Notes: a model not told the origin generated them from the letters alone. A stretch of DNA of 64,000 bases from an uncultured Burkholderiaceae bacterium (GCA_934525625.1 CAKSZL010000001.1:1-64000); one strand, 5' to 3'. Positions 18,268 to 28,495 are shown, counted from the stretch's first letter. Program-made: numbers and translations.

Positions 18268-19017
18268 CTATGGTAAATCGACAGTGTGCGTCTGTTTGAG
18301 CGCCTTGCCTTCGTACACTCTTAGCACCAGTTCGGCGGGCTCGAAGCCGGACGGCAGTTTCAGATAGCCCTCTTGGCGCAAAAACCACTCGAAAGAAACG
18401 GCTTGTTCCTTTTGTCCGTCTTCGGCGTCTTCGTCGATGACGAATTCCAGCGGCACCTGCACCGCCTCGCCGCCCTGCTTGCCTTTGGCCTCGAACACCA
18501 GGCGCCCCTCGAACGGCGCGCCATTGGCCGGCGCCTGGCGCGTCAGCAGGACTCTATAAAACAATATGGCGCCCTGCCGCGAAATATCAAGCCCCCGGAC
18601 GCTGACCGCGCCGCCGGGGCCCGCGGGCAGAAGCTGGTCGAAGAACGCGACTTTCTCGCGCACCTGGCCCAACTCGACCTGGGCGCCCTTGAGCGCGGAT
18701 TCCAGGCCCTGGCGCGTGCCCTGCTCTATGAGCAACTGGCCCTGCAAATTCTCGGCGCGCGCCTGCTGCGCCTGCAATTCGGCTTGCAGCTTTTGCTGGA
18801 CCTGCAAGCGAGTGGTTTGCAGCTTGGCAACCCGGCCTTCGATGTCGTGCTGCATCCAGAAGAAGGTGGGCAGCGCGCCGGCCATCAAACCCAGCAGCAA
18901 CCCCGCCCAATGCTTGGCCAGCCAGCCCAGCAAGGTACCGCTCTGCGTTGCGCCTGCCCGGGGAGCGGCCTCGGGTTCGGGTTCAGGGCGGGGAGCTTCT
19001 TCGTCTTGCATGGACAC
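18268..19017 (-). CDS. Membrane-anchored coiled-coil protein, DUF6776-like
   Basis: Unknown function. The 249-residue protein has an acidic/proline N-terminus, one membrane helix at about residues 38-54, a coiled coil at about residues 60-125 (KLQTTRLQVQQKLQAELQAQ) and a C-terminal beta-rich domain. The same gene is commonly found between argC and erpA in related genomes, which is how I place it in the DUF6776-like group. Topology predicts a periplasmic C-terminal part. It is on the argC strand with a 42-bp gap, so probably co-transcribed. Confidence 0.8.
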   Translation of the reverse strand: MSMQDEEAPRPEPEPEAAPRAGATQSGTLLGWLAKHWAGLLLGLMAGALPTFFWMQHDIEGRVAKLQTTRLQVQQKLQAELQAQQARAENLQGQLLIEQGTRQGLESALKGAQVELGQVREKVAFFDQLLPAGPGGAVSVRGLDISRQGAILFYRVLLTRQAPANGAPFEGRLVFEAKGKQGGEAVQVPLEFVIDEDAEDGQKEQAVSFEWFLRQEGYLKLPSGFEPAELVLRVYEGKALKQTHTVDLP

Positions 19018-19059
19018 TTGGATGGCAAACCGGCAAACAAGTTCCGTCTTGGCCTGGGC

Positions 19060-20124
19060 TTAAGGCAGAATCGCGACCTGGTCCAGGCCGGTGGATTCCG
19101 GCAGGCCGAACATGAGGTTCATGTTTTGCACGGCCTGGCCCGAGGCCCCCTTGACGAGGTTGTCCTGCACCACCAGCACGACCAGCCGGTTGCCGCCTTG
19201 CGGGCGATGCACTGCGATGCGCAACGTATTGGACGCCCGCACCGAACGCGTCTCGGGCAGGCTGCCTGCGGGCATGACGTCGACGAAAGTCTCGGAGGCA
19301 TAGCACTTTTCGTACAAAGCCTGGAAATCGGTATCCAGGGCGTCGGGCTGGATGCGCAGGTGCAGTGTCGTGAACATGCCACGAATCATGGGAACCAGAT
19401 GCGGCACGAAAGTCAGGCCCACGGGCTGGCCCGCGATGCGGGACAGTTGTTCGACGATTTCGGGATGGTGGCGGTGCCCGGCCACGCCGTAGGCGCGGAA
19501 GCTGTCACTGGCCTCGGAGAACAGCGTGCCCACTTCGGCCTTGCGCCCGGCGCCCGACACGCCCGACTTGGCGTCGGCAATGACGTCGCTTAGGTCGACC
19601 AGCGGTTTTTCAGCGCGCAGCAAGGGCAGCAGGCCCAGAATGACGGTAGTGGGATAGCAGCCGGGGTTGCCGATGACCTTGGCGTCGCGGATGCGGTCGC
19701 GGTTGAGTTCGACCAGGCCGTAAATGGAGTCGGCCAGCACGTCGGGGCAGGCGTGGGGCATTTTGTACCACTGCTCGAATTGGGCGGTGTCTTGCAGGCG
19801 GAAGTCGGCCGCCAGATCGATGATGCGCACGTCTTGCGCCAGCAGTTCGCGCGCCTGCGCCATAGCCACGCCGTGCGGGGTGGCGAAGAACACCACGTCG
19901 CACTGGTCGAGCTCGGCTTTTTCGGGCGTCTGGAAGCACAGGTCGACCGCGCCGCGCAGATTGGGGAACATCTCGGCCACGGGCATGCCGTCTTCCTTGC
20001 GGGACGTAATCGCATGCAGTTGCACATAGGGATGGCGCGACAACAGGCGCAGCAATTCGACGCCGGTATAGCCGGTACCGCCCACAATACCCACACGAAT
20101 CAACGAAGCCGCTGCACCAGCCAT
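19060..20124 (-). CDS. argC: N-acetyl-gamma-glutamyl-phosphate reductase
   Basis: NADPH-dependent reduction of N-acetylglutamyl phosphate in arginine synthesis. The 354 residues contain the Rossmann motif [18 protein letters not shown] and the catalytic Cys in [10 protein letters not shown]. Length is typical of the long ArgC type. It lies downstream of rpsI on the same strand, but a terminator separates the two, so it probably has its own promoter in 20125-20326. Confidence 0.97.
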   Translation of the reverse strand: MAGAAASLIRVGIVGGTGYTGVELLRLLSRHPYVQLHAITSRKEDGMPVAEMFPNLRGAVDLCFQTPEKAELDQCDVVFFATPHGVAMAQARELLAQDVRIIDLAADFRLQDTAQFEQWYKMPHACPDVLADSIYGLVELNRDRIRDAKVIGNPGCYPTTVILGLLPLLRAEKPLVDLSDVIADAKSGVSGAGRKAEVGTLFSEASDSFRAYGVAGHRHHPEIVEQLSRIAGQPVGLTFVPHLVPMIRGMFTTLHLRIQPDALDTDFQALYEKCYASETFVDVMPAGSLPETRSVRASNTLRIAVHRPQGGNRLVVLVVQDNLVKGASGQAVQNMNLMFGLPESTGLDQVAILP

Positions 20125-20326
20125 GACATCCCCCGAAAATCAGAAACCAAAGATTCGATTATGCAACATCCGCTCCCTGAAAAGGCGCATACCAACGTGG
20201 AGCGTGATGTTTTCGGCACGTTCGGCAGACACTTCGCCCGAACACGCCAGCTAAAGCAAGCAGCCGGAAAAGATAAGCCCGCGCGGGGCGAACCGCGCAA
20301 AACCGGCCGCATCCTGATGCCGCGGC

Positions 20327-20373
20327 AAAAACAAAAACGCACGCGCACCGCGAACGGTGACGCGTGCGCTTTT
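20327..20373 (-). terminator. Rho-independent terminator of rplM-rpsI
   Basis: On the minus strand a long GC stem (about 11 bp with one bulge, GCACGCG...CGCGTGC) is followed by TTTTTGTTTTTG, 22 bp after the rpsI stop. This is a classical terminator layout. Confidence 0.88.
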
Positions 20374-20394
20374 GGCGCAGCGGCAGAAAGCGGA

Positions 20395-20787
20395 TTAGCG
20401 CTTGCTGAACTGCTTGCGGCGACGTGCCTTGTGGAAACCGACTTTTTTACGTTCGACTTCACGGGCATCGCGCGTGACCAGGCCGGCCTGCTTGAGCGCG
20501 GGCTTGAGGGTCTCGTCGTAGTCGATCAGCGCACGGGTGATGCCGTGGCGCACCGCGCCGGCTTGGCCGCTTTCGCCGCCGCCATGCACGTTGACGTGAA
20601 AATCGAACGACTCGAGATGGCCGGTGAGCGCCAGGGGCTGACGCACGACCATGCGGCCGGTTTCGCGAGCAAAGTATTCGTCGACGGGCTTGCCGTTGAC
20701 CACGATATTGCCCGAGCCTTTTTTCAAGAACACACGGGCTACCGAGGTTTTGCGGCGGCCGGTTCCGTAATTCCAGTTACCGATCAT
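20395..20787 (-). CDS. rpsI: 30S ribosomal protein S9
   Basis: Small-subunit protein whose C-terminal tail reaches the P-site tRNA. The 130 residues show [19 protein letters not shown] at the start and the family tail [16 protein letters not shown]. It follows rplM by 9 bp in the conserved L13-S9 operon and ends at a strong terminator. Confidence 0.99.
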   Translation of the reverse strand: MIGNWNYGTGRRKTSVARVFLKKGSGNIVVNGKPVDEYFARETGRMVVRQPLALTGHLESFDFHVNVHGGGESGQAGAVRHGITRALIDYDETLKPALKQAGLVTRDAREVERKKVGFHKARRRKQFSKR

Positions 20788-20796
20788 GACCTGTCC

Positions 20797-21225
20797 TTAG
20801 ATTTCCAGCGATTTAGGCTGCTGTGCGGCATGGGGATGCTCGGCGCCAGCGTAAATCTTGAGTTTCTTGGCCATGGCGTAACCCAGCGGGCCCTTGGGCA
20901 ACATGCCCTTGACGGCCTTTTGCAAGGCGCGGCCGGGGAAACGCTGCTGCATCTTCAGGAAAGTGGTTTCCGTGATACCGCCGGGATAGCCCGAGTGACG
21001 GTAGTAGCGCTTGTCTTCAGCCTTGTTGCCGGTAACGGCGATCTCAGCGGCGTTGATGATGACGATGTAATCGCCGGTATCAACGTGGGGCGTGTATTCC
21101 GGTTTGTGCTTGCCACGCAGGCGTCGTGCGACTTCGCTGGCCACACGACCCAACACTTTGCCCTTGGCATCGATCACGTACCAGTCACGCTTGACTTCAT
21201 GCGGCTTGGCCACAAAGGTCTTCAT
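20797..21225 (-). CDS. rplM: 50S ribosomal protein L13
   Basis: Early-assembling large-subunit protein. The 142 residues begin [20 protein letters not shown] and contain [19 protein letters not shown] and [10 protein letters not shown], standard for L13. First gene of the rplM-rpsI operon; a hairpin lies in its leader at 21338-21361. Confidence 0.99.
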   Translation of the reverse strand: MKTFVAKPHEVKRDWYVIDAKGKVLGRVASEVARRLRGKHKPEYTPHVDTGDYIVIINAAEIAVTGNKAEDKRYYRHSGYPGGITETTFLKMQQRFPGRALQKAVKGMLPKGPLGYAMAKKLKIYAGAEHPHAAQQPKSLEI

Positions 21226-21337
21226 GATGGTGTTCCTAGATTGAATGAAATGAATTGCCGATTTGCCAGGGCGTTATGCTTCGCCCGTACGCCTTCGGCC
21301 TGGCAGATGCGCCAGAGTTTTTCGTAAAGTATTCATC

Positions 21338-21361
21338 GCGCTAACCAAAAATGGCTAGCGC
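21338..21361 (-). promoter_or_regulatory. Hairpin in the rplM leader
   Basis: GCGCTAACC and GGCTAGCGC pair with one mismatch around a short A-rich loop, 113-136 bp upstream of the rplM ATG and after pmbA. It could be a leader structure for autogenous control or the end of the pmbA transcript. No known leader class is claimed. Confidence 0.35.
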
Positions 21362-21420
21362 AAACCCACGAAAAGCCCTCTAATTTAGCATAAATAGGGG
21401 GTATTTGGCTAGCCTTGTCC

Positions 21421-22791
21421 TTACTGCCCGGCAATCGCCATCTGCTCGATCAGCACCGACCCGCTGCTCTTGGCGCCGCGCGTGATGACGTCGCTGCCCA
21501 CCGCCACGAACTGGCGGAACATGTCTTGCAGGTTGCCGGCGATGGTGATTTCTTCGACCGCATGCTGGATTTCGCCGTTTTCGACCCAATAGCCGAAGGC
21601 GCCGCGGGAATAATCGCCCGTCAGGTAATTGACGCCCTGGCCGATCAGCTCTGTCACTACCAAACCCGTGCCCATTTTCTTGAGCATGGCGCGAAAGTTG
21701 TCGCTTTTGCGCGTCAGGCGCGAGCCCAAGTACAGGTTGTGCGAGCCGCCCGCGTTGCCGGTGGAGGGCATGCCCAGCTTGCGGCCGGTGTAGGTGGACA
21801 GAAAATAGCCTTGCAGCGTGCCGCCCTGCACCACCTGGCGGCGCTGCGTGCGCACGCCCTCGTCGTCGAAAGCCCCGCTGCCCATGGCACCGGGAATGAA
21901 GGGGTCTTCGAGCACGTCGATGTGGTCGGACATGACCGGCTTGCCCAGCGCATCCACCAGAAAGCTGGCCTTGCGGTACAGCGCGCCGCCGCTGGTGGCC
22001 TGCACCAGCGCGCCCAGCAGCCCCACAGCCAGCGGCGCCTCGAACAGCACCGGATAGCGGCCTGTTTTGATGCGGCGCGCGCTCAGGCGCGACAAGGCGC
22101 GCTGCGAGGCGTAGCGCCCCACGGCGGCGGCGCGCGCCAGGTTGTCGGGGTCGCGGTCGGCGGAGTACCAGTAGTCGCGCTGCATGTTGTCGCCCTTGCC
22201 GGCGATGGGCGCCACCGACACGGAATGGCGCGAATACGGAAAACCCGCCATGAAGCCGCGCGTATTGGCCAGCACGAACTGGCCTTCGAAAGAACTGACG
22301 GAAGCCCCCTCGGTATTCGTGATGAGCGGGCTGACCGCGCGAGCGGCGCGCTCGGCCTGCAAGGCAAGCTTGGCGGCCTCGTCGGGCTCCACACCCCAGG
22401 GGCGGTGCAGTTGCAGTTCGGGAAAATCCGTCGCCAGCGCATCGGCGTCGGGCAGGCCCGCGCAGGGGTCTTCAGCGGTATAGCGGGCAATATGCCAGGC
22501 CGCGTCCACGGTATCGCGCAAGGCCTGGGTGGAAAAATCGGAGGTGGAGGCCGAGCCGCGCTTGTTGCCGGAGAACACCGTCACGGTCAGGCCGCGGTCG
22601 TTGGTCTGCTCGACGGTTTCGACGTCCAGATTGCGCACGGAGACGGACAAGCCGCGGCTTTCCGACACCTCGGCCACGGCATCCGATGCGCCCAGCGTGG
22701 TGGCGTAGGCCAGCGTCTGTTGGGCCAGGTCGCGGAACAGCGGCTGGTTTTCTTCGATATGCAGATAAGAGGGGCGAGATGGTTTGCTCAT
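21421..22791 (-). CDS. pmbA: PmbA/TldE-type metalloprotease subunit
   Basis: TldD/PmbA family protein; with TldD it forms a heteromeric protease that processes peptides such as microcin precursors and degrades antitoxins. The 456 residues from the ATG at 22791 (MSKPSRPSYLHIEENQ) include GLSVSVRNLDVETVEQTNDR at the front and the C-terminal GYWVENGEIQHAVEEITIAG. The open frame goes to 22905 without family similarity. It is divergent from darP, the usual arrangement in proteobacteria (yjgA-pmbA). No tldD is visible in the window. Confidence 0.94.
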   Translation of the reverse strand: MSKPSRPSYLHIEENQPLFRDLAQQTLAYATTLGASDAVAEVSESRGLSVSVRNLDVETVEQTNDRGLTVTVFSGNKRGSASTSDFSTQALRDTVDAAWHIARYTAEDPCAGLPDADALATDFPELQLHRPWGVEPDEAAKLALQAERAARAVSPLITNTEGASVSSFEGQFVLANTRGFMAGFPYSRHSVSVAPIAGKGDNMQRDYWYSADRDPDNLARAAAVGRYASQRALSRLSARRIKTGRYPVLFEAPLAVGLLGALVQATSGGALYRKASFLVDALGKPVMSDHIDVLEDPFIPGAMGSGAFDDEGVRTQRRQVVQGGTLQGYFLSTYTGRKLGMPSTGNAGGSHNLYLGSRLTRKSDNFRAMLKKMGTGLVVTELIGQGVNYLTGDYSRGAFGYWVENGEIQHAVEEITIAGNLQDMFRQFVAVGSDVITRGAKSSGSVLIEQMAIAGQ

Positions 22792-22925
22792 GGAAACATC
22801 GTAAAAGGACGAACGGCGCAGGGCAAATGCGGCCAGCGGCGCAGACGCCGGCCAGCGGGCCGAACGACATGGCGGGGCGGTTATCATATCGCTAATTTGC
22901 ACCAATCCTAGCCGACAGAGCCCGA

Positions 22926-23480
22926 ATGTCCGACCCCAACCTCGACGAAGCGCCCGACGACGACCTGCCCCGGCGCCCCAGTAAATCGCAGGTCAAGCGC
23001 GATATGCACGCCCTGCTCGACCTGGGCAAGCAACTGATAGAACTCTCCACCGACCAGCTCAAGCGCCTGCCGCTCAGCGACAAGCTTTTTGACGCCATCG
23101 TGCTGGCCCAGCGCACCAACGCCCGCGAAGGACGCCGCCGGCAGGTGCATTACGTGGGCAAGCTGATGCGCGACGCCGATGCCGAGACCATCCGCCAACA
23201 GCTGGAAACCTGGGCGCACGGCTCGCGCCAGCAGACCGCGCACATGCACCGCCTGGAGGCCATCCGCGACCGCCTGATAGAGGACGACGAAGCGCTTACC
23301 AAGCTGCTCAACGAGTATCCGGCCACCGACATCACGCGCCTGCGCACGCTGATCCGCGAAGCCCGCAAAGAGGCCCGCGCCAACAGCGCGCTGCTGCAAG
23401 GCCAGTCTCCGCAGCGCAAGCATTACCGCGCCTTGTTCCAAGAACTGAAAACCCTGATAGACGAACCGGAGTCCGCATGA
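22926..23480 (+). CDS. darP: Ribosome biogenesis factor DarP (YjgA)
   Basis: 50S-associated assembly factor of the DUF615 family. The 184-residue, highly charged helical protein has the family features [20 protein letters not shown] and [12 protein letters not shown]. It is divergent from pmbA and its stop overlaps the start of the next gene (ATGA), indicating translational coupling. Confidence 0.94.
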   Translation: MSDPNLDEAPDDDLPRRPSKSQVKRDMHALLDLGKQLIELSTDQLKRLPLSDKLFDAIVLAQRTNAREGRRRQVHYVGKLMRDADAETIRQQLETWAHGSRQQTAHMHRLEAIRDRLIEDDEALTKLLNEYPATDITRLRTLIREARKEARANSALLQGQSPQRKHYRALFQELKTLIDEPESA

Positions 23481-24196
23481 CGACCCAATTGCTGGAGACC
23501 CTGGAACGGGAAACCGCTCCCAACCCCACGCGCGCCGTCATCTGGCTGCACGGCCTGGGCGCGGACGGCAACGACTTCGCCCCCATCGTGCCCGAACTGC
23601 GCCTGCCGGCCAGCCCCGGCATACGCTTCGTATTTCCCCATGCGCCCGTCCAGCCCGTCACCATCAACGGCGGCCTGCCCATGCGCGCCTGGTACGACAT
23701 CCGTAATTCCGACCTGGCCCAGCGTGAAGACGCGCAGGGCATACGGCAGTCCCAGTTGGCCGTCCAGGCCCTGATCGCGCGCGAAAATGCGCGCGGCATC
23801 GCCACGCGCCACATCGTGCTGGCCGGGTTCTCGCAAGGCTGCGCCATGACGCTGCAAGCCGGCCTGCGCCTGGAAGAACCGCTGGCCGGGCTGGTGGGGC
23901 TGTCGGGTTATCTGCCGCTGGCCGACACGCTGGCCGACGAGGCCCACCCCGCCAACCACAAGACGCCCATCTTCCTGGCCCACGGCACGCACGACCCCGT
24001 CGTGCCGCTGCAACGCGCGCAGGATTCCTGCAAACAGCTTATCGACCAGGGCTACGACGTGTGCTGGAACACCTACCCCATGCCGCACTCGGTGTGCGCC
24101 GAGGAGATCCAGGACATCGCCGACTTCTGCGCCGCGTACTGGCGTAAAGAAGGGCTAGAAGAGCCGCACGCGCAGGCTGGCGCCGCGTGTGTGTGA
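23477..24196 (+). CDS. Alpha/beta-hydrolase carboxylesterase (phospholipase/carboxylesterase family)
   Basis: Cytoplasmic esterase of the Abhydrolase_2 family that hydrolyses short-chain esters. The 239 residues show the oxyanion region [12 protein letters not shown], the nucleophile Ser in [10 protein letters not shown], the acid Asp in [10 protein letters not shown] and the catalytic His in MPHSV. Natural substrate is unknown. It overlaps darP by four bases and is probably co-expressed with it. Confidence 0.93.
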   Translation: MTTQLLETLERETAPNPTRAVIWLHGLGADGNDFAPIVPELRLPASPGIRFVFPHAPVQPVTINGGLPMRAWYDIRNSDLAQREDAQGIRQSQLAVQALIARENARGIATRHIVLAGFSQGCAMTLQAGLRLEEPLAGLVGLSGYLPLADTLADEAHPANHKTPIFLAHGTHDPVVPLQRAQDSCKQLIDQGYDVCWNTYPMPHSVCAEEIQDIADFCAAYWRKEGLEEPHAQAGAACV

Positions 24197-24235
24197 GTTG
24201 ACGCTCAGCGCCGGCCTACGAAAACAGCGTCGGGT

Positions 24236-25807
24236 TTAGCCCTTGGCCAACATATTGGCCAGCATGAAGCCCGAACCGGCGCCGGTGCCGGCGCCCGGCC
24301 AGGTCGAAGCACCGCACAGGTACAGCGCACTGACCGGCGTGCGATAGCGCGAGTAGCCCGCCACGGGGCGGAACAGGAAGTTCTGGTCTAGGTGATGGCT
24401 GCCCGACAGGCTGTCGCCGCCGACGAGGTTGGGGTTTTCCGCTTCCAGGTCGCTGGGCGAATACACCGCCTGCGCCAGAATCTTGCTGCGCAGGCCGGGC
24501 GCATGGCTTTCGATGATGTCCAGCACGCGTTCGGCATAGGCCTGCTTGGCGGATGCCCAGTCGCGCTCGGCGATGCGCCCCAAGGCGTCGCCGCGGATGT
24601 CGCCCGGCACGACGCGCACCTGTATCCACAGCACATGCTTGCCCTCGGGCGCGCGTGAAGCGTCTATGGCCGTGGGCTGGCCCACGACCAGGGCGGGCTC
24701 TTCGGGCAGCAGGCCGTCCAGGGCCTGCGACATCACCTTGGACATCATGGCCATGTCCGGCGCGATGTGCACGTAGGCATATTGCTTGAGCGCTTCGCCG
24801 GCCTTCCAATCGGGCAGGTCGGACAACGCCAAGTGGATCATCATGGCCCCCGGCCCGGGGCGGAACTTGCGCACTTTTTCCTCGAAGCCCGGGCGGCCGA
24901 CGCCCTGGGGCAGCAGCCTGCCGAAGACCAGGCACGGATGCACGTTGGCGATGACGGCGCGCTTGGCCGCCAGATAACGGCCGTCCGCCAGCGTGACGCC
25001 TTGCGCATGGCCGTTCTGCACCTTGACCGACGCCACCGGCGCATTCAGCAGCAATTCGCCGCCCTTGGCCCGCAGCAATCCGGCCATCGCATTGATGATG
25101 GTGTCGGCGCCGCCTTTGCCGATGACCATGCCGAAAGCCTGGTTGGACATGGATTCCAGATAGGGAAACATGGCGCCGCCGGCGGTGTCAGGCGCGAAAT
25201 CCAGATGCAGCCCCCAGGCCGCCATCATCGCCTTGAGCTTGTCGTTTTCGAAATGCGCGTCGAGAAAATCGCGCGGCGACGACAGCACCAGCCGCAGCAT
25301 GTCGTACAGGCCCTGCGTACCCAGCTTGCGCCAGGCGCGCCACAGCACGGGTAGCAGCGACCACGACGGCATGGGCGTGCCCAGCACGCCGAACAGGTGC
25401 GGGGCCACCTTGGAGAAATCGGCCAGCATGTCGCGCCAGGCCTGGGCGTCGTTGGGGGACAGCGCGGCAATGCCGGCCGCCGTCGCATCGACGTCGGTTC
25501 CCACGCCCAGGTACGTGCCGTCGCGGAACACGCTGGCAAAGCAATGCGGCGCCGGCACGAAATCCAGGCCGTGCGCCGCCAGCGCCTGCTTGTATTGGCT
25601 GCAGAACGCCGACCCGGCGAACATGGACAGGTTCATCGCGCACAAGTCGTGCCGGTATCCCGGCAGCGTCAGTTCGCGCGTCTTGACCGCCCCGCCCGGC
25701 GCCTCGTTGGCCTCCACCACAGCGACCTTCCACCCCTTGTGCGCCAAATGCACCGCCGCGGCCAAACCGTTGTGCCCGGCGCCGATCACGACTGCGTCAT
25801 ACGTCAC
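24236..25807 (-). CDS. FAD-dependent oxidoreductase, phytoene-desaturase/PYROXD2-like
   Basis: 523-residue flavoprotein of the amine-oxidase/phytoene-desaturase clan. The N-terminal dinucleotide-binding motif is VVIGAGHNGLAAAVHLAHKG, followed by VEANEAPGGAVKTRELTLPG. The C-terminal FAD contact LYLCGASTWPGAGTGAGSG is present. No carotenoid genes are nearby, so carotenoid synthesis is not implied; this branch is widespread and its substrate is not established. It is single on its strand, convergent with the esterase gene. Confidence 0.88.
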   Translation of the reverse strand: MTYDAVVIGAGHNGLAAAVHLAHKGWKVAVVEANEAPGGAVKTRELTLPGYRHDLCAMNLSMFAGSAFCSQYKQALAAHGLDFVPAPHCFASVFRDGTYLGVGTDVDATAAGIAALSPNDAQAWRDMLADFSKVAPHLFGVLGTPMPSWSLLPVLWRAWRKLGTQGLYDMLRLVLSSPRDFLDAHFENDKLKAMMAAWGLHLDFAPDTAGGAMFPYLESMSNQAFGMVIGKGGADTIINAMAGLLRAKGGELLLNAPVASVKVQNGHAQGVTLADGRYLAAKRAVIANVHPCLVFGRLLPQGVGRPGFEEKVRKFRPGPGAMMIHLALSDLPDWKAGEALKQYAYVHIAPDMAMMSKVMSQALDGLLPEEPALVVGQPTAIDASRAPEGKHVLWIQVRVVPGDIRGDALGRIAERDWASAKQAYAERVLDIIESHAPGLRSKILAQAVYSPSDLEAENPNLVGGDSLSGSHHLDQNFLFRPVAGYSRYRTPVSALYLCGASTWPGAGTGAGSGFMLANMLAKG

Positions 25808-25966
25808 GGCTATCTCCCGTTTGCCATTTATTGGTTTTGCATTCTACGCCCGTGCCGCCCGCCTGTTGCAAGCCCGGCGCCGCCGCTGCAAGCACCGCGC
25901 GCGACACGATATGATTACGCTTGACGCCCGCGCCCGCATCCCGCGCAAACCCCCGATTACCTCTCC

Positions 25967-26299
25967 ATGGAAGCCCTGCGCATATTCCTGCTGTTCGCCG
26001 TGACGGCCCTGGCCGAGATCATAGGCTGCTATCTTCCCTGGCTGGTGCTGCGCCAGGGCAAAAGCCTGTGGCTGCTGGTGCCGGCGGCCGTGTCGCTGGG
26101 GCTGTTCGCCTGGCTGCTGACGCTGCATCCCACCGCGGCCGGCCGCACCTACGCCGCCTACGGCGGCATGTACATCGTCATCGCCCTGGTGTGGCTGCGC
26201 GTCGTGGACGGCGTCGCGCTGACGCGCTGGGACGCCGCCGGTGCGGTCGTCGCACTGACCGGCATGGCCATCATCGCCCTGCAACCCCTTGCCCGCTAA
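25967..26299 (+). CDS. UPF0060 (YnfA) family small membrane protein
   Basis: 110-residue inner-membrane protein with four hydrophobic segments and the family motif [19 protein letters not shown], then [15 protein letters not shown] and the Trp/Asp in LVWLRVVDG. Related in fold to small multidrug resistance transporters; its physiological role is unclear. It ends 2 bp before the next gene on the same strand. Confidence 0.93.
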   Translation: MEALRIFLLFAVTALAEIIGCYLPWLVLRQGKSLWLLVPAAVSLGLFAWLLTLHPTAAGRTYAAYGGMYIVIALVWLRVVDGVALTRWDAAGAVVALTGMAIIALQPLAR

Positions 26300-26301
26300 C
26301 C

Positions 26302-26706
26302 ATGACGCTGCTGCCCGCACAACCTTACCGCACTCCCTGTCCCGCCGGCGCCTGCGACTGCCAAATGGAACTGCTGGACGCGCCCGAGGCCGACGCGCGC
26401 GTGCGCCTGCTGACGGCCCAACAGGAAAAAGCGCTGATCGAGCGCATCGAACGCGTTCATTCCTACGAAGACTTGATGCGCGTCATCGACCTCATTTACC
26501 AGCAATTGGGCGTGCACCTGCGGATAGCCCCCGGCGACGGCGAGGTGCGCACCGTGCGCGGGCTGCAAATCGAGCTGCTGCCCCAACCGGGCCTGTGCAA
26601 GAAAACGCGCGCCAGCCTGCCCAAAGCCATGCGCCGCTGCCTGGACGCCAACCAGCACATCGTGCACGAACTGCTGGATCGCCACAGCCTGTGGGGTAGG
26701 CGTTAG
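26302..26706 (+). CDS. Conserved hypothetical protein
   Basis: 134-residue soluble protein I cannot name. The N-terminal part carries a Cys cluster (PCPAGACDCQMELLD), followed by a helical region LTAQQEKALIERIERVHSYE and a basic C-terminal half. It starts just after the YnfA-like gene, so is probably translated from the same message, and it precedes pgi by about 70 bp. The Cys pattern could bind metal, but that is only inference. Confidence 0.75.
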   Translation: MTLLPAQPYRTPCPAGACDCQMELLDAPEADARVRLLTAQQEKALIERIERVHSYEDLMRVIDLIYQQLGVHLRIAPGDGEVRTVRGLQIELLPQPGLCKKTRASLPKAMRRCLDANQHIVHELLDRHSLWGRR

Positions 26707-26778
26707 CGTCCGTCCCGGTAAACGAACGCTATACAATCGGCCCACACCAACGTTCAACGCGCTCACGCGCCGCCTTGT

Positions 26779-28344
26779 ATGACGCAAACCGGCAATCTCC
26801 CCTTACTGCAACTGCCCGAATGGCAGCAATTCGCCGAGGCCGGCAAATCGGCCAAAGTCCACGCGGAAGAACCCTACATCCTGACGGCGGCCGGCCTGAG
26901 CGTGGACCTGACCGGCCAAGTACGCTCCGAGGCGCTGGACGCCGCCGGGCGGGCCTTGCTGGAGGCGCGCGGCTTTGCGCGCCAACGCGATCAGCTACTG
27001 CTGGGCGCCCCCGTCAACCACACCGAGGATCGCGCCGCCTGGCACACCATGCTGCGCGCCGTCGCGCCCTCCCAGGAAGTCGCGCTGGAACGCCAGCGCG
27101 TCAACGACTTCGTGCGCAAGGCCGATTCCGAGCGGCGCTGGCGCAACATCGTGCACATCGGCATAGGCGGCAGCGACTGGGGCGTGCGCCTGGCGGTGGC
27201 GGCTTTCGGCTACGCGCGCAGTTGGCGCGAAGTGCGTTTCGCCGCCAACATCGACGGCCACGCCATGCAAGGGGCGCTGGCCGGCCTGAACCCGCACGAC
27301 ACGCTTATCGTGATGGCCAGCAAGTCTTTTTCCACGGCTGAAACCTTGCAGAATGGCCAGCGCGCCATCGAATGGCTGAACAACGCCGGCGTGCACCACC
27401 CTTACGCCAACGTCGTGGCGATTACCGCCCGCCCCGACCTCGCGGCCCAATGGGGCGTGCCGGAGGCGCAAATATTCAAGCTGTGGGACTGGGTGGGCGG
27501 GCGCTTCTCGCTGTGGTCTTCGGTCAGCCTGACGACTGCGCTGGCCGTGGGCAGCGACATCGTCGCCGGCATGCAGATGGGCGCTTCGGCCATGGACGCC
27601 CACTTCGCCCATACGCCGTACGAACAGAATGCGCCGGTGCAGTTGGCGCTGTCCGGCGTGGTCAACCGCAGCGTGCTGGGCTATGGCTCGCTGAACATCG
27701 CCCCTTACGACTTCCGCCTGACCAACGTGGTGCCTTATCTGCAGCAACTCGAAATGGAATCGCTGGGCAAGTCGGTGGATAGCGACGGCAGGCAGGTGGA
27801 GGTTCCCACCGGGCCGGCGGTATGGGGCATGCCCGGCACCGACGCCCAGCATACGTTCTTCCAATGGCTGCACCAGGGCAGCGACGGCGCGCCGGTGGAT
27901 TTCATCATCTGCCAGACGGCCGGCCACCACTGGCCGGAGCACCACCGCAACCTGCTGGCCAACTGCCTGGCCCAGCGCGAGGCGCTGCTCCAGGGCAAGG
28001 ATTTCGACGCGGCCCTGAAAGAATGCCTGGAAGCCGGCGTGCCAGACGAATACGCCCCCACTATGGCGCGCCATCGCGTCCACCCGGGCGGCCGCCCCTC
28101 CACGCTCATTGTGCTGCCGCGCCTGTCGCCCTATGCGCTGGGCGCACTGCTGGCCTTGTACGAGCACAAGGTGTTCGTGCAAGGCGTCATCTGGAACATC
28201 AACCCCTTCGATCAATGGGGGGTGGAATACGGCAAGGTGCTGGCGCGCGGCATCACCGAGGAGTTGCGGGGCCAGCCCGCGCCCGAAGGCATGCATCACG
28301 ACGCATCGACGGCCTATTGGGTGCAGCGGCTGCGGCAACCCTGA
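26779..28344 (+). CDS. pgi: Glucose-6-phosphate isomerase
   Basis: Interconverts glucose-6-phosphate and fructose-6-phosphate. The 521-residue frame has the phosphate-binding GIGGSDWGVRLA, the region GGRFSLWSSVSLTTALAVG, and the C-terminal signature VIWNINPFDQWGVEYGK. Length is slightly short of the 550-residue E. coli type but all motifs are present. Start is the ATG at 26779. Confidence 0.97.
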   Translation: MTQTGNLPLLQLPEWQQFAEAGKSAKVHAEEPYILTAAGLSVDLTGQVRSEALDAAGRALLEARGFARQRDQLLLGAPVNHTEDRAAWHTMLRAVAPSQEVALERQRVNDFVRKADSERRWRNIVHIGIGGSDWGVRLAVAAFGYARSWREVRFAANIDGHAMQGALAGLNPHDTLIVMASKSFSTAETLQNGQRAIEWLNNAGVHHPYANVVAITARPDLAAQWGVPEAQIFKLWDWVGGRFSLWSSVSLTTALAVGSDIVAGMQMGASAMDAHFAHTPYEQNAPVQLALSGVVNRSVLGYGSLNIAPYDFRLTNVVPYLQQLEMESLGKSVDSDGRQVEVPTGPAVWGMPGTDAQHTFFQWLHQGSDGAPVDFIICQTAGHHWPEHHRNLLANCLAQREALLQGKDFDAALKECLEAGVPDEYAPTMARHRVHPGGRPSTLIVLPRLSPYALGALLALYEHKVFVQGVIWNINPFDQWGVEYGKVLARGITEELRGQPAPEGMHHDASTAYWVQRLRQP

Positions 28345-28428
28345 AGCCGCGCACGGCAAGGGAAAGGGGCAGACGTTTATCGGCGTTTACCCCAATTCCT
28401 CAATAATATTTGAAATGTAAAATAATAC

Positions 28429-28454
28429 GCCCCATGCGGCCTCCCGCATGGGGC
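28429..28454. other. Perfect 11-bp hairpin in the dctP leader
   Basis: GCCCCATGCGG at 28429-28439 and its exact complement at 28444-28454 flank a four-base loop. It lies 42 bp upstream of the orphan dctP start, after an AT-rich promoter-like stretch (28400-28427). There is no T-run, so it is less likely a pgi terminator than an mRNA leader structure. Confidence 0.55.
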
Positions 28455-28495
28455 AACGCAATCCCGCACTTTGCTGCAAACCCGGAGAGACCCCC

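Noticed and set aside
24236-25807. Carotenoid biosynthesis gene
   Set aside because: The protein belongs to the phytoene-desaturase clan but no crt genes are nearby; a general FAD oxidoreductase call is safer.
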